64,000 bases of DNA from Pseudomonadota bacterium. GTDB taxonomy: Bacteria; Pseudomonadota; Gammaproteobacteria; Burkholderiales; Burkholderiaceae_C. The position numbers and the translations under genes are program-made. The stretch lies in contig JAJZUV010000013.1 of assembly GCA_021848345.1 (NCBI GenBank), positions 28,010 through 92,009 on the forward strand. The letters run 5' to 3'. Below, in pieces: positions 1-10,990 of this stretch. Under the pieces are notes generated by a model that worked only from the letters and a program-made list of their open reading frames with translations, was not told where the DNA came from and made no database searches. The first letter of the stretch is position 1. Every line of letters begins with the position of its first letter.

Positions 1-1
1 A

Positions 2-568
2 CTGCTGGTCGCGCGCACCGAGGGCAACCTGCTGGCCGCGCACCAGGAAGTGGAAAAGCTGGCGCTGCTGGTCGAGCCCGGCGAACTCGACCCCGAACAG
101 GTGGAGCAGCTGGTGCAGGGGGCCGCGCGCTACAACGTGTTCCGGCTCGGCGAGACGGTGCTGGCGGCCGACAGCGCGCGCCTGCTGCGCATGCTCGAGG
201 GCCTGCAGGGCGAGGGCGTGGCGCCGGTGCTGGCGCACTGGAGCCTGGCCGAGGAGCTTCGCGCCTGGCTGCGCGTGCGCCAGGGCCTGGACGCGGGCGA
301 ATCCTTCGCCAGCCTGGCGCGCGCCAACCGCATCTGGGGGCCGAAGGAAAAGCTGCTGGCCCGCGTGCTGCCCAACCTGGGGCAGCCGCTGCTGGAAGGC
401 CTGCTGCTGCGCGCGGCGGCCTGCGACCGCGCCATCAAGGGCCAGCGACCCGCGGCGCTGCCGCACGAACCCTGGGAGGCCGTGCGCCAGCTGGCGCTGG
501 CGATGGCGCAGGCGGTGGCGCCGATGCGCGGCGTCGGCGCGCTGGGGCCGCGGCTGGTGCTGATCTGA
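2..568 (+). CDS. holA: DNA polymerase III delta subunit, C-terminal part (5' truncated by window)
   Basis: The delta subunit of the DNA polymerase III clamp loader opens the beta sliding clamp and binds it during loading onto primed DNA. The reading frame is open from base 2 and has no start of its own, so the gene begins outside the window. The first visible residues contain the motif EGNLLAAHQEVEKL, which matches the well known segment EGNLLA of HolA just before its C-terminal collar domain. The remaining 188 or so residues are a leucine and alanine rich helical domain, as expected for the collar that joins the clamp-loader pentamer. The gene runs into a convergent glycosyltransferase gene 25 bp downstream. 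An internal GTG at 50 could be mistaken for the start, but homology continues upstream of it. Confidence 0.9.
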   Translation: MLVARTEGNLLAAHQEVEKLALLVEPGELDPEQVEQLVQGAARYNVFRLGETVLAADSARLLRMLEGLQGEGVAPVLAHWSLAEELRAWLRVRQGLDAGESFASLARANRIWGPKEKLLARVLPNLGQPLLEGLLLRAAACDRAIKGQRPAALPHEPWEAVRQLALAMAQAVAPMRGVGALGPRLVLI

Positions 569-593
569 GAAGACGCTCCAGCGCGGCAGGGCC

Positions 594-1586
594 TCAGGCG
601 CGGGACAGACCCGTCCTGGATCCGCGCGACCACGCCTGCAGGCCAAGCAGCAGGGTGAACACCCCCCATTTGGCCGTCGGCCGCCAGGCCCCGGCAACGC
701 GCGCCCATCGGTGGGCCGCGGCGTAGCTCCCCGCGGCCCGGCACGACAAGGCCAGGTCTCGACATACCTCGCCCGCCAGTCGCGCGGCGTAGCCGCGAGC
801 TTCCGGGGTCTGGCAATGCAGCCACAAATGACCGGTGATCCCGTGCACGATCAGCCAGCGGTCCTCCGGGCTCAGGCGGCTCGACGAATTGTGGGTGCGA
901 CTTCGATCGGGGATGTTGTGCACCGCCACGGTGAGATCGAGATACAAGGCCCGCCGCATGCGGTCGACGAAGCGTACGTACAGATCCATGTCCTGCGCAT
1001 ACAGAACGTCGCGGCGGAATCCGCCGAGCTCTTCCACCAGCGCCCTTCGAAACACGCAGGTGTTGAGATGCGCGAACGTGCCCGGGCTCACCAGCAATTC
1101 GTCCCGGCTCACGGAGATGCATTCGCCCTGGGCTCCGCGTCGGCCCGCGAGGGCCGCGAGCAGCACGGGTTGCCAGACTTCATAGGCCGGCACGCCGTCG
1201 CGCAGGGCGCGCTGGTTGGCGAGCACGAGGTCGAGATCCGGGTGCAGCGCGTAGGCGGCGTCGACACGTGCCAGAAAATCTGGTTCGCACCAGAAATCGT
1301 CGTCGTCGCAGAACGCGATCAAGGTTCCAGTGGCCCTCTGAAGACCCGCGTTGCGCACGATCGACGGCCCGCTGCCGTGGCGATCGCCCCCCTCGAGATA
1401 GACATAGCTGGCACCGTCGCGGGCGGCGCGGGTCAATTCCTCGTTGCGCGACGCCTCCTGCGGAGTCGATCCGTCGTCGACAACGATCAATTCGAGATCG
1501 GCGTGGCCTTGATCGTGGATGCCTGCCAGCGCCTGCGCCAGCAGCTGCGAGCGGTTGCGCGTCGGAACGACCACGGAGATCTTCAA
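594..1586 (-). CDS. Family 2 glycosyltransferase at the end of the Calvin operon
   Basis: A 330-residue GT-A fold glycosyltransferase that would move a sugar from a nucleotide-sugar donor to an unknown acceptor. The N-terminus KISVVVPTRNR is the classical family 2 opening, followed by VVDDGS near residue 38 and the metal-binding DDDD run near residues 94-97. There is no membrane segment, so it is probably cytosolic or peripheral. I chose a TTG start at 1586 because GAGGAG lies 7 bases upstream and homology begins exactly there. A GTG at 1670 would give 28 extra residues without homology and a 73-bp overlap with cbbY. The gene follows cbbY by 11 bp on the same strand and so looks like the last gene of the cbb operon. 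Its substrate cannot be told from sequence, and a link to carbon fixation is only positional. Confidence 0.8.
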   Translation of the reverse strand: MKISVVVPTRNRSQLLAQALAGIHDQGHADLELIVVDDGSTPQEASRNEELTRAARDGASYVYLEGGDRHGSGPSIVRNAGLQRATGTLIAFCDDDDFWCEPDFLARVDAAYALHPDLDLVLANQRALRDGVPAYEVWQPVLLAALAGRRGAQGECISVSRDELLVSPGTFAHLNTCVFRRALVEELGGFRRDVLYAQDMDLYVRFVDRMRRALYLDLTVAVHNIPDRSRTHNSSSRLSPEDRWLIVHGITGHLWLHCQTPEARGYAARLAGEVCRDLALSCRAAGSYAAAHRWARVAGAWRPTAKWGVFTLLLGLQAWSRGSRTGLSRA

Positions 1587-1597
1587 GGGCGGACTCC

Positions 1598-2395
1598 TCA
1601 GCCGGGTGCTGCGCTCGTCGCTGGCTTCGACCACCTCTGCAGCGTATCCGCGTCGACCATGCCGGTCCACGGCTGGCCGGCCACGCGCCCGCGTGCAGCT
1701 CGCTCCGGCTCACCCAGGCTGTCGAGCAGCGCCCAGGCTTCGTCGAAAGCCTGCGCGGCAGTATAGACGCCGGGCGTCACCACGGTGCGCAAACCGGCTG
1801 CCCGCGCGGCGCGCAGTCCGGCCGGGGAATCCTCGAAGGCCAGGCACTCGGAGGCCGGCAGGCTCATCTGCTCGAGCACCCACAGGTAGATGCCGGGGTC
1901 GGGCTTCTTGCGCGGCACGATGTCGCCGGCGCCGATGCACTCGAACAGGCCCTCGGACGCCTCGCCCAGCGCGGCGCGCAGCAGCGCGTGCACGTTGTCC
2001 GGCGTGGTGGTGGTGGCCACCGCCAGGCGCAGCCCGGCTTCACGCGCCTGCTGCAGCAGGCGACGCACGCCGGGACGCAGCGCCACCGCGCCGGCCTCGA
2101 CCAGATCCACGTAATGCCGGGTCTTGCGCCGGTGCAGTTCCGCCACCAGCGCGCCGGCATCGGGGGCACGGGCCGCCGCCGGGTCGATGCCGCGCCAGTA
2201 GTGCAGCATGCGCTCCTTGCCGCCGGTGACCTCGAGCAGGCGCCCGTACAGCGCCTCGTCCCAGTTCCAGTCCAGGCCCAGTTCGGCGAAGGCCCGGTTG
2301 AAGGCCACGCGGTGGCCGTCGCGCTCGGTCTCCGCCAGGGTGCCGTCGACGTCGAAGATCAGCGCGCGCAGCGGCGCATCGGGATACGCCGCCAT
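1598..2395 (-). CDS. cbbY: CbbY-type HAD phosphatase (xylulose-1,5-bisphosphate phosphatase)
   Basis: A 265-residue haloacid dehalogenase-family phosphatase. The nucleophile motif DVDGTLAETE lies at residues 15-24, with a cap domain after it, then TTTT, KKPDP and the acidic motif FEDSPAGLRAA. CbbY proteins of autotrophs dephosphorylate xylulose-1,5-bisphosphate, a misfire product and inhibitor of RuBisCO, so this is a metabolite-repair function for carbon fixation. The gene is 10 bp after cbbA in the cbb operon, which supports the CbbY assignment over a general beta-phosphoglucomutase-like enzyme. Specific substrate is inferred from family and context. Confidence 0.88.
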   Translation of the reverse strand: MAAYPDAPLRALIFDVDGTLAETERDGHRVAFNRAFAELGLDWNWDEALYGRLLEVTGGKERMLHYWRGIDPAAARAPDAGALVAELHRRKTRHYVDLVEAGAVALRPGVRRLLQQAREAGLRLAVATTTTPDNVHALLRAALGEASEGLFECIGAGDIVPRKKPDPGIYLWVLEQMSLPASECLAFEDSPAGLRAARAAGLRTVVTPGVYTAAQAFDEAWALLDSLGEPERAARGRVAGQPWTGMVDADTLQRWSKPATSAAPG

Positions 2396-2405
2396 CGCAG
2401 GCCTC

Positions 2406-3470
2406 TTACCTGACCTTGGCCGCCAGTTCGCCCTTCTCGTAGCGCTGGAACATGGTTTCCAGGCTCAGCGGGCGGATCTTCGAGGCCTTGCCTGCCGTGC
2501 CGAAGGCCTCGTAGCGATCCTTGCAGATCTGCTTCATGGCCTTGGTCGACGCGGCCAGGAACTTGCGCGGGTCGAACTCCTTCGGGTGCTCGGCCAGGAA
2601 CTTGCGCGTGGCGCCGGTCGAGGCCATGCGCAGGTCCGTGTCGATGTTGACCTTGCGCACGCCGTGCTTGATGCCCTCGACGATCTCCTCCACCGGCACG
2701 CCGTAGGTCTCGCCCATGTCGCCGCCGAACTCGTTGATGATCTTCAGCCACTCCTGGGGCACCGAGGAGGAGCCGTGCATCACCAGGTGGGTGTTCGGGA
2801 TGCGCGCGTGGATTTCCTTGATGCGTCCGATGGCCAGGATGTCCCCGGTCGGCGGGCGGGTGAACTTGTAGGCTCCGTGGCTGGTGCCGATGGCGATGGC
2901 CAGCGCGTCCACGCCGGTCTTTTGCACGAAATCGGCCGCTTCCTCGGGGTCGGTCAGCAACTGGCTGTGGTCCAGCTTGCCCTCGGCGCCGATGCCGTCC
3001 TCCTCGCCCGCGGTGCCGGTCTCCAGCGAGCCCAGGCAACCCAGTTCGCCTTCCACCGACACGCCGCAGGCGTGCGCCATCTCCACCGTGCGCCGGGTGA
3101 CGTCCACGTTGTACTCGTAGCTGGTGGGCGTCTTGCCGTCGGTGCCCAGCGAGCCGTCCATCATGACCGAGGAGAAGCCGAGCTGGATGGAGCGCTGGCA
3201 CACCGCCGGGCTGGTGCCGTGGTCCTGGTGCATGCACACCGGGATGTCGGGGAACTCCTCGATCGCGGCCAGGATCAGATGCCGCAGGAACGGCGCGCCG
3301 GCGTACTTGCGCGCGCCGGCCGAGGCCTGCACGATCACCGGGGAGTCGGTCTCGGCGGCCGCCTCCATGATGGCGCGCATCTGCTCCAGGTTGTTGACGT
3401 TGAAGGCGGGGACGCCGTAGGCGTGCTCGGCCGCGTGGTCGAGCAGTTGCCGCAGGGAAATCAGGGCCAT
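2406..3470 (-). CDS. cbbA: Class II fructose-1,6-bisphosphate aldolase
   Basis: A 354-residue zinc-dependent aldolase joining glyceraldehyde-3-phosphate and dihydroxyacetone phosphate, and in autotrophs also making sedoheptulose-1,7-bisphosphate. The zinc-site motif HQDH is at residues 81-84. The family segments [19 protein letters not shown] and the phosphate-binding GSSS near residue 235 are all present, as is NIDTDLRMA. Length and the N-terminus [10 protein letters not shown] match the CbbA subgroup of proteobacteria. It lies 42 bp after pgk and 10 bp before cbbY, so it is part of the cbb operon and serves both the Calvin cycle and gluconeogenesis. Confidence 0.95.
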   Translation of the reverse strand: MALISLRQLLDHAAEHAYGVPAFNVNNLEQMRAIMEAAAETDSPVIVQASAGARKYAGAPFLRHLILAAIEEFPDIPVCMHQDHGTSPAVCQRSIQLGFSSVMMDGSLGTDGKTPTSYEYNVDVTRRTVEMAHACGVSVEGELGCLGSLETGTAGEEDGIGAEGKLDHSQLLTDPEEAADFVQKTGVDALAIAIGTSHGAYKFTRPPTGDILAIGRIKEIHARIPNTHLVMHGSSSVPQEWLKIINEFGGDMGETYGVPVEEIVEGIKHGVRKVNIDTDLRMASTGATRKFLAEHPKEFDPRKFLAASTKAMKQICKDRYEAFGTAGKASKIRPLSLETMFQRYEKGELAAKVR

Positions 3471-3512
3471 GATGGGGCTCCGGGTGGTTTCAAAAAACGA
3501 TCGCGGCGCGGG

Positions 3513-4724
3513 TCAGCCCGTGCCGCCCTCCTCGCGGGAGCGCCGCTCCAGGATCTCGAAGGCCGGCAGGGTCTTGCCCTCCAGCACCTCGAGGAAGGCG
3601 CCGCCCCCCGTGGAGATGTATCCGATGCGGTCGGCCAGGCCGTACTTGGCGATGGCCGCCAGCGTGTCGCCGCCGCCGGCGATGGAAAAGCCCTGGCTGT
3701 CGGCGATGGCGCGCGCCAGGGTCTCGGTGCCGTGGGAGAAGGCGTCGAACTCGAACACCCCCACGGGGCCGTTCCAGACGATGGTGCCGGCGGCCTTCAG
3801 GCGCGCGCCCAGGCGCGCCGCGGTGCGCGGCCCGATGTCCAGGATCAGATCGTCGGCGGCCACCTCGGAGGCGGGCTTGACCACGGCCTCGGCGCTGGCG
3901 CTGAACTCTCGCGCCACCACCACGTCCTCGGGAATCGGCACCTCGGCGCCGCGCGCCTTCATCTTCTCGATCACCCGGCGCGCGTCCTCCACCAGATCGG
4001 GCTCGGCCAGGCTCTTGCCGATGGGCAGGCCGGCGGCCAGCATGAAGGTGTTGGCGATGCCGCCGCCGACGATCAGCCCGTCGACCTTGTCCGACAGGCT
4101 TTGCAGGATGGTCAGCTTGGTCGACACCTTGGAGCCGGCGACGATGGCCAGCAGCGGGCGCGCCGGCTGCGCCAGCGCGCGGTGGATGGCGTCGATCTCG
4201 GCCGCCAGCAGCGGGCCGGCGCAGGCCACCGGGGCGTACTGCGCGATGCCGTAGGTGGTGGCTTCGGCGCGGTGCGCGGTGCCGAAGGCATCGTTGACGT
4301 AGATATCGCAAAGCGATGCCATCTTGCGCGAAAGTTCGGCATCATTCTTCTTCTCGCCCTTGTTCAGGCGGCAGTTCTCAAGCAGCACGACCTCGCCCGG
4401 GTGCAGCTCGAAGCCTCCGTCGACCCAGTCGGCGACCAGTCGCACCGGGCGACCCAGCAGGTCGCCCAGGCGCTGCGCCACCGGCGCCAGGCTGTCGGAG
4501 GGCTTGAACTCGCCCTCGGTGGGCCGGCCCAGGTGGGAGGTCAGCATCACCGCGGCGCCGGCGTCCAGCGCCATGCGCACGGCCGGCACCGAGGCACGCA
4601 CCCGCGTGTCCTCGGTGATGCGCCCCTGATCGTCCAGCGGGACGTTGAGATCGGCGCGGATGAACACGCGCTTGCCGCGCGCCTGCCCGCGTTGACAGAC
4701 CTGCTCGAAGCTCAGGATGTGCAT
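3513..4724 (-). CDS. pgk: Phosphoglycerate kinase
   Basis: A 403-residue enzyme that phosphorylates 3-phosphoglycerate with ATP in the Calvin direction, or makes ATP in glycolysis. The N-terminal substrate motif RADLNVPL starts at residue 23, the hinge region carries GPVGVFEF, and the nucleotide-binding GGGDTLAAI lies in the C-terminal domain. The length is normal for bacterial PGK. It lies 16 bp after gap and 42 bp before cbbA on the same strand. In other cbb operons it is called cbbK. A separate pyruvate kinase gene, which follows pgk in some beta-proteobacterial cbb operons, is not here. Confidence 0.96.
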   Translation of the reverse strand: MHILSFEQVCQRGQARGKRVFIRADLNVPLDDQGRITEDTRVRASVPAVRMALDAGAAVMLTSHLGRPTEGEFKPSDSLAPVAQRLGDLLGRPVRLVADWVDGGFELHPGEVVLLENCRLNKGEKKNDAELSRKMASLCDIYVNDAFGTAHRAEATTYGIAQYAPVACAGPLLAAEIDAIHRALAQPARPLLAIVAGSKVSTKLTILQSLSDKVDGLIVGGGIANTFMLAAGLPIGKSLAEPDLVEDARRVIEKMKARGAEVPIPEDVVVAREFSASAEAVVKPASEVAADDLILDIGPRTAARLGARLKAAGTIVWNGPVGVFEFDAFSHGTETLARAIADSQGFSIAGGGDTLAAIAKYGLADRIGYISTGGGAFLEVLEGKTLPAFEILERRSREEGGTG

Positions 4725-4740
4725 GGCGTGGCTCTCCGGC

Positions 4741-5799
<1,059 letters not shown>

Positions 5800-6486
5800 C
5801 TAGGCGACCCCGGCCGTGCAGCCGGCCTCGCTCAGCGCGGCCATGGTCGCGATGAGGCGGTCGGGGTGGCTGTCGGTGATCGGCTGCCCCATGTTGTAGC
5901 CGTAGGGCACCGCCCACACCTCCACCCCGGCCGCGCGCGCGGCCTGCACGTCGAGCTGGGAATCCCCGACGAACAGCGCGCGCTCCCGGCGCACCTGGAA
6001 CCTGTCCAGGCAATGTTGTAGCGGAAGCGGGTCCGGCTTTTTCGCCGACAGGGTGTCCCCCGCCACGATGAGGTCAAAGAAGGCCCGGATGTTCTGGGCG
6101 ATCAGGATGGGCGTGACGTAGCGCCCCTCCTTGTTCGTGACCACCGCCAGGCGCACCTTGCGCGCGCGCAGCGAGCGCAGCGCGTCCAGCACGTCGGGGT
6201 AGAGCCGGCTGCGGGTTCCGCAGCGGCGTTCGTAATAGGGCACGAAGCGCGGCATCAGCTTGTCCATGGTGCCGGCGCGGCGCACCGACTCCACCTCGAT
6301 CTGCGCCGCATGCGCATAGGCGTGGGTCATCAGCTCGCGCGTGCCGTGGCCGATCCAGGTCTTCACCAGGTCCTCGCCGACGGTGGGCAGGCCCAGTTCG
6401 TGCAGCAGATCGTTGACGGCGTCGGCGATCTCGGGGGCGGTCTCGACCAGCGTGCCGTCGAGGTCGAACATGACCAGGTCGTGCAT
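5800..6486 (-). CDS. gph: Phosphoglycolate phosphatase
   Basis: A 228-residue HAD-family phosphatase with the nucleophile motif FDLDGTLVET at residues 7-16, a helical cap, VVTNKEGR and the acidic motif VGDSQLDVQAA. It removes phosphate from 2-phosphoglycolate, the toxic product of RuBisCO oxygenation, and so opens the photorespiratory salvage route. In cbb operons the gene is called cbbZ, and its place 12 bp after tkt is the classical order T-Z-G-K-A. This strongly favours phosphoglycolate over other HAD substrates. Confidence 0.92.
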   Translation of the reverse strand: MHDLVMFDLDGTLVETAPEIADAVNDLLHELGLPTVGEDLVKTWIGHGTRELMTHAYAHAAQIEVESVRRAGTMDKLMPRFVPYYERRCGTRSRLYPDVLDALRSLRARKVRLAVVTNKEGRYVTPILIAQNIRAFFDLIVAGDTLSAKKPDPLPLQHCLDRFQVRRERALFVGDSQLDVQAARAAGVEVWAVPYGYNMGQPITDSHPDRLIATMAALSEAGCTAGVA

Positions 6487-6498
6487 CGTCGCGTCCCC

Positions 6499-8553
6499 TC
6501 AGGCCGGCGCGCCGCCGGCGCGCGCGAGCACCTCGCGCGCCAGCTCCGCGGTGCGCTCGGGGGTGATGCCGAAATGCCGGTACAGCTCGCCGGCCGGCGC
6601 CGACTCGCCGAAGCTGGCGATGCCCACCACCGCGCCGTTCAGGCCCACGTACTTGTGCCACAGGTCCGGCTGCGCGGCCTCCACGGCCACGCGCGGCACG
6701 CCTTGCGGCAGCACCTTCGCGCGCCAGGCGGCGTCCTGGCGGTCGAACACGCTGGTGCAGGGCATCGACACCACGCGCGCGGCCACCCCGCCGGCGCCCA
6801 GCAGGTCGCGCGCCTTCAGCGCGATCTCCACCTCGGAGCCGGTGGCGATGATCACCACCTGCGGCTTGCCCTCGGCGTCGGCAAGCACGTAGCCGCCGCG
6901 CTCGATGGCCGCCTCGGCGCCGTCGGCGTGCGCCGGCACCGCCAGGTTCTGGCGCGACAGCAGCAGCGCGCTCGGACCGTCGGCGCGCTCCACCGCGTGC
7001 TTCCAGGCCACCGCCGTCTCCAGCACGTCGGCCGGACGCCACACGTCCAGGTTGGGGATCAGGCGCAGGCTGGGGGTCTGCTCCACCGCCTGGTGGGTCG
7101 GACCGTCCTCGCCCAGGCCGATGGAGTCGTGGGAGAACACGTGCACCACGCGCTGTTTCATCAGCGCGCTCATGCGCACCGCGTTGCGCGCGTAGTCGGA
7201 GAACATCAGGAAGGTGCCGCCGTAGGGCAGGAAGGCCCCGTGCAGCGCCATGCCGTTCATCATCGCGGCCATGCCGAACTCGCGCACGCCGTAGGACAGG
7301 TAGTTGACCGGCTGCCCGTCCTGCGCCGCCTCCCACGAGCGCGAGGCCTTCACCGCGGTGAGGTTCGAGCCGGTGAGGTCGGCCGAACCGCCGAACATCT
7401 CGGGCAGCGCCGGCACCAGGGTCTCCAGCGCGATCTGCGAGGCCTTGCGCGTGGCGGTGGCCGCGCCCACGGCGCGCGCCTTGGCGTACAGCTGCTGCAC
7501 GGTGTCCGCCCAGTCCGCGGGCAACTCCCCGCTCAGGCGTCGGCGCAGCGCCGCGGCCAGCTCGGGGTGGGCCTTCGCGTAGGCGTCGAAACGCTGGTTC
7601 CAGGCCTGCTCCAGCTTGGCGCCGCGTTCGCGGCCGTCCCAGGCCTGGTAGATGTCCTGGGGAATCTCGAAGGGTCCGTATTCCCAGCCCAGCGCCTGGC
7701 GCGTGGCCTGCGCCTCGGCGGCGCCCAGCGCGGCACCGTGCACGTCGTGGCCGCCGGCCTTGTTCGGCGAACCCCAGCCGATGGTGGTGGTGCAGATGAT
7801 CAGCGTGGGGCGGTCGCTGGTCTTGGCCTCGGCCGTGGCCTGCTCGACCGCCTGCGCGTCGTGCCCGTCGACCGGCCCGATCACGTTCCAGCCGTAGGCC
7901 GCGAAACGCTTGGCCGTGTCGTCGGCGAACCAGTGCTCGACATGGCCGTCGATGGAAATGCCGTTGTCGTCGTAGTAGGCGATGAGCTTGTTCAGGCGCA
8001 GCGTGCCGGCCAGGGAGCAGACCTCGTGGCTGATGCCCTCCATCAGGCAGCCGTCGCCCAGGAACACGTAGGTGTGGTGGTCCACGATCTCGTGCCCGGG
8101 GCGGTTGAACTCGCGCGCCAGCAAGGTCTCGGCCAGCGCCATGCCCACCGCGTTGGCCAGGCCCTGGCCCAGCGGGCCGGTGGTGGTCTCCACCCCGGGC
8201 GTGTAGCCCACCTCGGGGTGGCCCGGGGTCTTGCTGTGCAACTGGCGAAAGCGCTTGATCTCCTCCAGCGGCAGCGCGTAGCCGCTCAGGTGCAGCAGCG
8301 CGTACAGCAGCATCGAGGCATGCCCGTTGGACAGCACGAAGCGATCCCGGTTGGCCCAGTGCGGGTTGGCCGGGTTGTGGTGCAGATGCCCGCGCCACAG
8401 CACCTCGGCGATGTCGGCCATGCCCATCGGCGCGCCGGGGTGCCCGCTCTTGGCCGCCTCGACGGCATCGATGGCCAGGAACCGGATGGCGTTGGCCAGG
8501 CGACGACGCTGCAGCGGGTCGATGACGGGAAAGAGTTGGGAGTGCGCGTTCAT
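6499..8553 (-). CDS. tkt: Transketolase
   Basis: A 684-residue thiamine diphosphate enzyme that moves two-carbon units between sugar phosphates in the regenerative Calvin phase and the pentose phosphate pathway. Visible motifs are [15 protein letters not shown] with the phosphate-binding histidine at residue 38, the thiamine diphosphate and metal motif GDGCLMEG at residues 166-173, and the pyrimidine-domain region around [10 protein letters not shown]. Length is full. It lies between prk (43 bp upstream) and gph (12 bp downstream) and corresponds to cbbT. Confidence 0.96.
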   Translation of the reverse strand: MNAHSQLFPVIDPLQRRRLANAIRFLAIDAVEAAKSGHPGAPMGMADIAEVLWRGHLHHNPANPHWANRDRFVLSNGHASMLLYALLHLSGYALPLEEIKRFRQLHSKTPGHPEVGYTPGVETTTGPLGQGLANAVGMALAETLLAREFNRPGHEIVDHHTYVFLGDGCLMEGISHEVCSLAGTLRLNKLIAYYDDNGISIDGHVEHWFADDTAKRFAAYGWNVIGPVDGHDAQAVEQATAEAKTSDRPTLIICTTTIGWGSPNKAGGHDVHGAALGAAEAQATRQALGWEYGPFEIPQDIYQAWDGRERGAKLEQAWNQRFDAYAKAHPELAAALRRRLSGELPADWADTVQQLYAKARAVGAATATRKASQIALETLVPALPEMFGGSADLTGSNLTAVKASRSWEAAQDGQPVNYLSYGVREFGMAAMMNGMALHGAFLPYGGTFLMFSDYARNAVRMSALMKQRVVHVFSHDSIGLGEDGPTHQAVEQTPSLRLIPNLDVWRPADVLETAVAWKHAVERADGPSALLLSRQNLAVPAHADGAEAAIERGGYVLADAEGKPQVVIIATGSEVEIALKARDLLGAGGVAARVVSMPCTSVFDRQDAAWRAKVLPQGVPRVAVEAAQPDLWHKYVGLNGAVVGIASFGESAPAGELYRHFGITPERTAELAREVLARAGGAPA

Positions 8554-8596
8554 GACGGGTCTCTAGCGGGATGGTGGTCGGTGGGACCCCTGCATT

Positions 8597-9472
8597 TCAT
8601 CCGGCGCGGCGCTTGATGTCCATCAGCCGAAGGATCATGGGGGTGAAGATCAGTTGCATCGCCAGGCCCATCTTGCCCCCGGGGCAGACCAGGGTGTTGG
8701 GTCGGGTCATCCACGAATCGTGCAGCATGGACAGCAGGTACGGGAAATCGATGCCGTGCGGATCGGCGAACCGGATCACGACCATGCTTTCGTCGAGGCT
8801 GGGGATGTCCTTGGCGATGAAGGGGTTCGAGGTGTCGACCGTGGGCACGCGCTGGAAATTCACGTGGGTCCGCGAGAACTGCGGCGTGATGTGGTGCACG
8901 TAGTCGGGCATGCGGCGCAGGATCGTGTCCATCACCGCCTCCTGCGAGTAGCCGCGCTGCACCTGGTCGCGGTGCAGCTTCTGGATCCACTCCAGGTTGA
9001 TGATAGGCACCACGCCCACCAGCAGGTCCACCTGGCTGGCCACGTCGATGCGCGCATCCGCGTAGCCGCCGTGCAGGCCCTCGTAGAACAGCAGGTCGGA
9101 GCCGCCGGGCATGTCCTTCCACTCGGTGAACTGCCCGGGCGGAACGCCGAACTGGGCGGCTTCCCCGTCGTCGTGGATGTACTTGCGCGCCTTGCCGACG
9201 CCGGTGGCGCCATAGGCCCGGAAAACCCCCTCCAGCTCTTCGAGAAGATTTGCCTCTGGGCCAAAATGGCTGAAATTCGCACTACCGGATTGTTCCCGAC
9301 GCTTCATTTCCTCCCGCATTTCTGCGCGGTTGTAGCGATGGAACGAATCCCCCTCGATGATCTGGGCCTGGATCCGCTCGCGCCGGAAGATGTGCTGGAA
9401 ACTGCGCATCACGGTGGTCGTGCCGGCTCCCGAGGAGCCGGTGATCGCGATGATGGGGTGCTTGGCGGACAT
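8597..9472 (-). CDS. cbbP: Phosphoribulokinase, class I
   Basis: A 291-residue kinase that makes ribulose-1,5-bisphosphate, the RuBisCO substrate, from ribulose-5-phosphate and ATP. The P-loop GSSGAGTTT lies at residues 12-20, and the Walker-B-like segment LLFYEGLHGG follows. The length and the MSAKHPIIAITGSSGAGTTT opening match the short, octameric bacterial form that is activated by NADH. Because this enzyme has essentially no role outside the Calvin cycle, it is the firmest evidence that the organism can fix CO2 or carries a remnant of that pathway. It lies 105 bp after fbp, with a GC-rich hairpin in the gap. Confidence 0.97.
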   Translation of the reverse strand: MSAKHPIIAITGSSGAGTTTVMRSFQHIFRRERIQAQIIEGDSFHRYNRAEMREEMKRREQSGSANFSHFGPEANLLEELEGVFRAYGATGVGKARKYIHDDGEAAQFGVPPGQFTEWKDMPGGSDLLFYEGLHGGYADARIDVASQVDLLVGVVPIINLEWIQKLHRDQVQRGYSQEAVMDTILRRMPDYVHHITPQFSRTHVNFQRVPTVDTSNPFIAKDIPSLDESMVVIRFADPHGIDFPYLLSMLHDSWMTRPNTLVCPGGKMGLAMQLIFTPMILRLMDIKRRAG

Positions 9473-9512
9473 GGCGGAACTCTTGACGAGGCGATGGACG
9501 AAGCCCGGGCCG

Positions 9513-9532
9513 CCGCCGCCTCGAGGCGGCGG
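9513..9532. repeat. Perfect GC-rich inverted repeat between fbp and prk
   Basis: CCGCCGCC-TCGA-GGCGGCGG forms an 8-bp perfect stem with a four-base loop in the 105-bp gap between fbp and prk. There is no T-run on the minus strand after it, so it is not a typical terminator. It could stabilise or process the operon mRNA, or partly attenuate transcription. Confidence 0.45.
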
Positions 9533-9577
9533 CCCGTGCCAGGAAAGCGTGGGGCCGTGGAGGATGGGGCGCGGCGC

Positions 9578-10657
9578 TCAGGCGCGCACGCCGTCGCCGT
9601 ACAGCGAACGATCCTTGAACAACGGGGAGGCGAAGGGCTTGTCCAAGCCGCTATCGTATTCCCGGTGGTAGCGCTCCAGGCGCTCGATCTCGTTCCTCGA
9701 GCCCAGCATCACCGGCACGCGCTGGTGCAGCGACTCGGGCTGCAGTTCCAGGATGCGCTGGCGCCCGGTGGAAGCCGCGCCCCCGGCCTGCTCGACGACC
9801 ATGCCGATGGGGTTGGCCTCGTACAGCAGGCGCAGGCGTCCCGGGCGCGCCGGATCCTTGGTGTCGCGCGGGTACATGAAAATGCCCCCGCGCATCAGGA
9901 TGCGGTGCACGTCGGCGACCATGGAGGCGATCCAGCGGGTGTTGAAGTCGCGCCCGCGGTCGCCGGTCTTGCCGGCCTTGCACTCGGTGACGTAACGCTG
10001 CACCGGCGGTTCCCAGAAACGCTCGTTGCTGGCGTTGATGGCGAATTCGCTGGTGTCCTCCGGGATGCGCAGGTCCGGATGGGTGAGGATGAAGTTGCCG
10101 ATCTCGCGGTCCAGCGTGAAGCCGTGGGTGCCCTTGCCGACCGTCAGCACGAGCATCGTGGCGGGGCCGTAGATCGCGTAGCCGGCGGCCACCTGCTCCA
10201 CGCCCGGGCGCAGGTAGTCGGCGGTCTGCGGCTCGCCCATGCGGGTCATGCGCAGCACCGAGAAGATCGTGCCCACCGAGACGTTGACGTCGATGTTCGA
10301 CGATCCGTCCAGCGGATCGAACACCAGCAGGAAGGGCCCGCGCTCGAACTGCTGCGGCAGCGCGTAGGGCTGGTCCAGCTCCTCCGACGCCATGCCGGCC
10401 ACCAGGCCGCCCCATTCGCAGGACTGGATCATCGCGTCGTTGGACAGCACGTCGAGCTTCTTCTGGGTCTCGCCCTGCACGTTCTCCGTGCCCAGCGACC
10501 CCAGGAAGCCGCCCAGCGCCCCCTTGGCCGTCATCGCGGCGATGGCCTTGACGGCCGCCGTCACGTCCACCAGCAGCGCGGCCAGGTCGGCCTGGTCGTC
10601 CGTCCCGCGCAATTGCTCGATGAGGAACTTCGAAATGGTGGTGCGACCCTGCAGCAT
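9578..10657 (-). CDS. fbp: Fructose-1,6-bisphosphatase class I
   Basis: A 359-residue class I FBPase, probably also acting on sedoheptulose-1,7-bisphosphate in the Calvin cycle. The N-terminus [18 protein letters not shown] is typical, and the metal-binding active-site motif [13 protein letters not shown] is present, followed by VGTIFSVLR. The start at 10657 has GGGAG about nine bases upstream. A longer frame reaching to 10813 has no homology in its first 52 codons and is rejected. This is the first gene of the cbb operon (cbbF), divergent from cbbR, so its promoter region carries the expected CbbR control. Confidence 0.95.
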   Translation of the reverse strand: MLQGRTTISKFLIEQLRGTDDQADLAALLVDVTAAVKAIAAMTAKGALGGFLGSLGTENVQGETQKKLDVLSNDAMIQSCEWGGLVAGMASEELDQPYALPQQFERGPFLLVFDPLDGSSNIDVNVSVGTIFSVLRMTRMGEPQTADYLRPGVEQVAAGYAIYGPATMLVLTVGKGTHGFTLDREIGNFILTHPDLRIPEDTSEFAINASNERFWEPPVQRYVTECKAGKTGDRGRDFNTRWIASMVADVHRILMRGGIFMYPRDTKDPARPGRLRLLYEANPIGMVVEQAGGAASTGRQRILELQPESLHQRVPVMLGSRNEIERLERYHREYDSGLDKPFASPLFKDRSLYGDGVRA

Positions 10658-10990
10658 GATGCGTCTCCCGAACGGATGGATTCCTCGGCGCGTGGACGCT
10701 ATGGCCCCGGACCCACCGGCGGCCGCCTTCCCGACACCTGTCTTTTTCAAGGCCCCTGCGACGCCCCAGGAGACTTGAAAAAGCCCGCAGTCAGTAAACA
10801 CGGAGACTCGCATGAACGAAAACGCTATGCGACTGCGGAAAAAGCAGCCCGGAGGTCGCCCTCCCGGGCCCGTTCACAAGACTGCGTGGCGGGCCGCGAA
10901 CCCGGCCGGCGCCACGCTTGCGGACAAATATAAGTGGCGACGGAATTAAGGTAAATTCAGGCTTTCTTGTCCGTGAATTCAGGAAAGCTG
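10658..10990. promoter_or_regulatory. Divergent fbp/cbbR control region with a 10-bp dyad
   Basis: This 333-bp gap holds the promoters of the Calvin operon (leftward) and of cbbR (rightward). A perfect 10-bp inverted repeat, CTTTTTCAAG at 10742-10751 and CTTGAAAAAG at 10774-10783, has arms 32 bp apart centre to centre, about three helical turns. Near the cbbR start, AATTCAGG occurs twice in direct orientation (10954-10961 and 10976-10983) inside an AT-rich stretch. LysR-type regulators bind dyads in such divergent gaps, so the dyad is a candidate CbbR site. I cannot name clear -35 and -10 hexamers for either direction. Confidence 0.6.

Noticed and set aside
10658..10813. N-terminal extension of FBPase by 52 residues
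   Set aside because: The extension has no homology, contains the regulatory dyad, and a normal start with a ribosome site exists at 10657.
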